This document shows, piece by piece, positions 14,682 to 14,711 of a stretch of 14,711 nt of DNA. The notes beneath the pieces were generated by a model, which saw only the letters and a program-made list of their open reading frames with translations, had not been told where the DNA came from and searched no databases. Source of the DNA: OLB7 sp966250335 (lineage in GTDB: Bacteria > Bacteroidota > Ignavibacteria > OLB7); contig CBINGZ010000074.1 of the NCBI GenBank assembly GCA_966250335.1, positions 1 to 14,711 of the forward strand, in the 5' to 3' direction. A program made the translations under genes and the position numbers. Position 1 is the stretch's first letter; each line of letters starts with the position of its first letter.

Positions 14682-14711
14682 CTTTTCTCTCCCTCTCTCC
14701 CTCTCTCCCTC
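14682..14711. repeat. Pyrimidine tract with 8-bp tandem repeats, running off the window
   Basis: The last 30 bases contain only C and T on the plus strand, and 14687-14711 is just over three copies of CTCTCCCT. The minus strand therefore has regularly spaced GGG runs, in front of the MFS gene. The repeat is cut by the window edge, so its full length is unknown. Confidence 0.85.

Overview
The window is GC-rich bacterial DNA, tightly coded, with long antisense open frames that are by-products of the GC content. The best clue to lineage is a secreted protein (1081-2139, minus strand) that ends in a type IX secretion (Por) sorting domain with the usual QNxPNP...TTIxYxLPE signature. That points to the Bacteroidota/Chlorobiota or wider FCB group, in a high-GC member. 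Genus cannot be judged from the sequence. No tRNA, rRNA, CRISPR array, transposase or phage gene was seen.

Left part (1-3955, all minus strand): the N-terminal two thirds of a carboxy-terminal processing protease (S41, cut by the window edge just before its catalytic serine), a type IX secretion cargo protein of unknown function with a candidate terminator behind it, and a REC-PAS-HisKA-HATPase signalling protein. A 739-base gap (3956-4694) separates this block from plus-strand genes. It holds no convincing gene but several perfect hairpins.

Middle part (4695-7424, plus strand): a tight three-gene operon of two different DUF421/YetF membrane proteins and a small membrane-anchored protein, perhaps NTF2-like. 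Then come a DUF4142 lipoprotein with a Ser/Gly repeat tail and a 70-residue, highly charged small protein. A textbook intrinsic terminator (14-bp perfect stem plus six T) closes this part at 7491-7543.

Right part (7720-14609): a probable carbohydrate-use cassette. Four plus-strand genes encode a 794-residue protein that looks like an alpha/alpha-toroid carbohydrate enzyme of unrecognised family, an SDR dehydrogenase, a GH130-type glycoside phosphorylase or hydrolase, and a Gfo/Idh/MocA dehydrogenase. A convergent minus-strand MFS transporter ends 12 bases from the last of them. None of the four enzymes has a visible signal peptide, so the likely scheme is import of a small glycoside by the MFS protein followed by cytoplasmic oxidation and cleavage. 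Two NAD(P)-dependent oxidoreductases beside a GH130 and an unassigned toroid enzyme make this the part most likely to hold an undescribed pathway. Its substrate cannot be read from the sequence.
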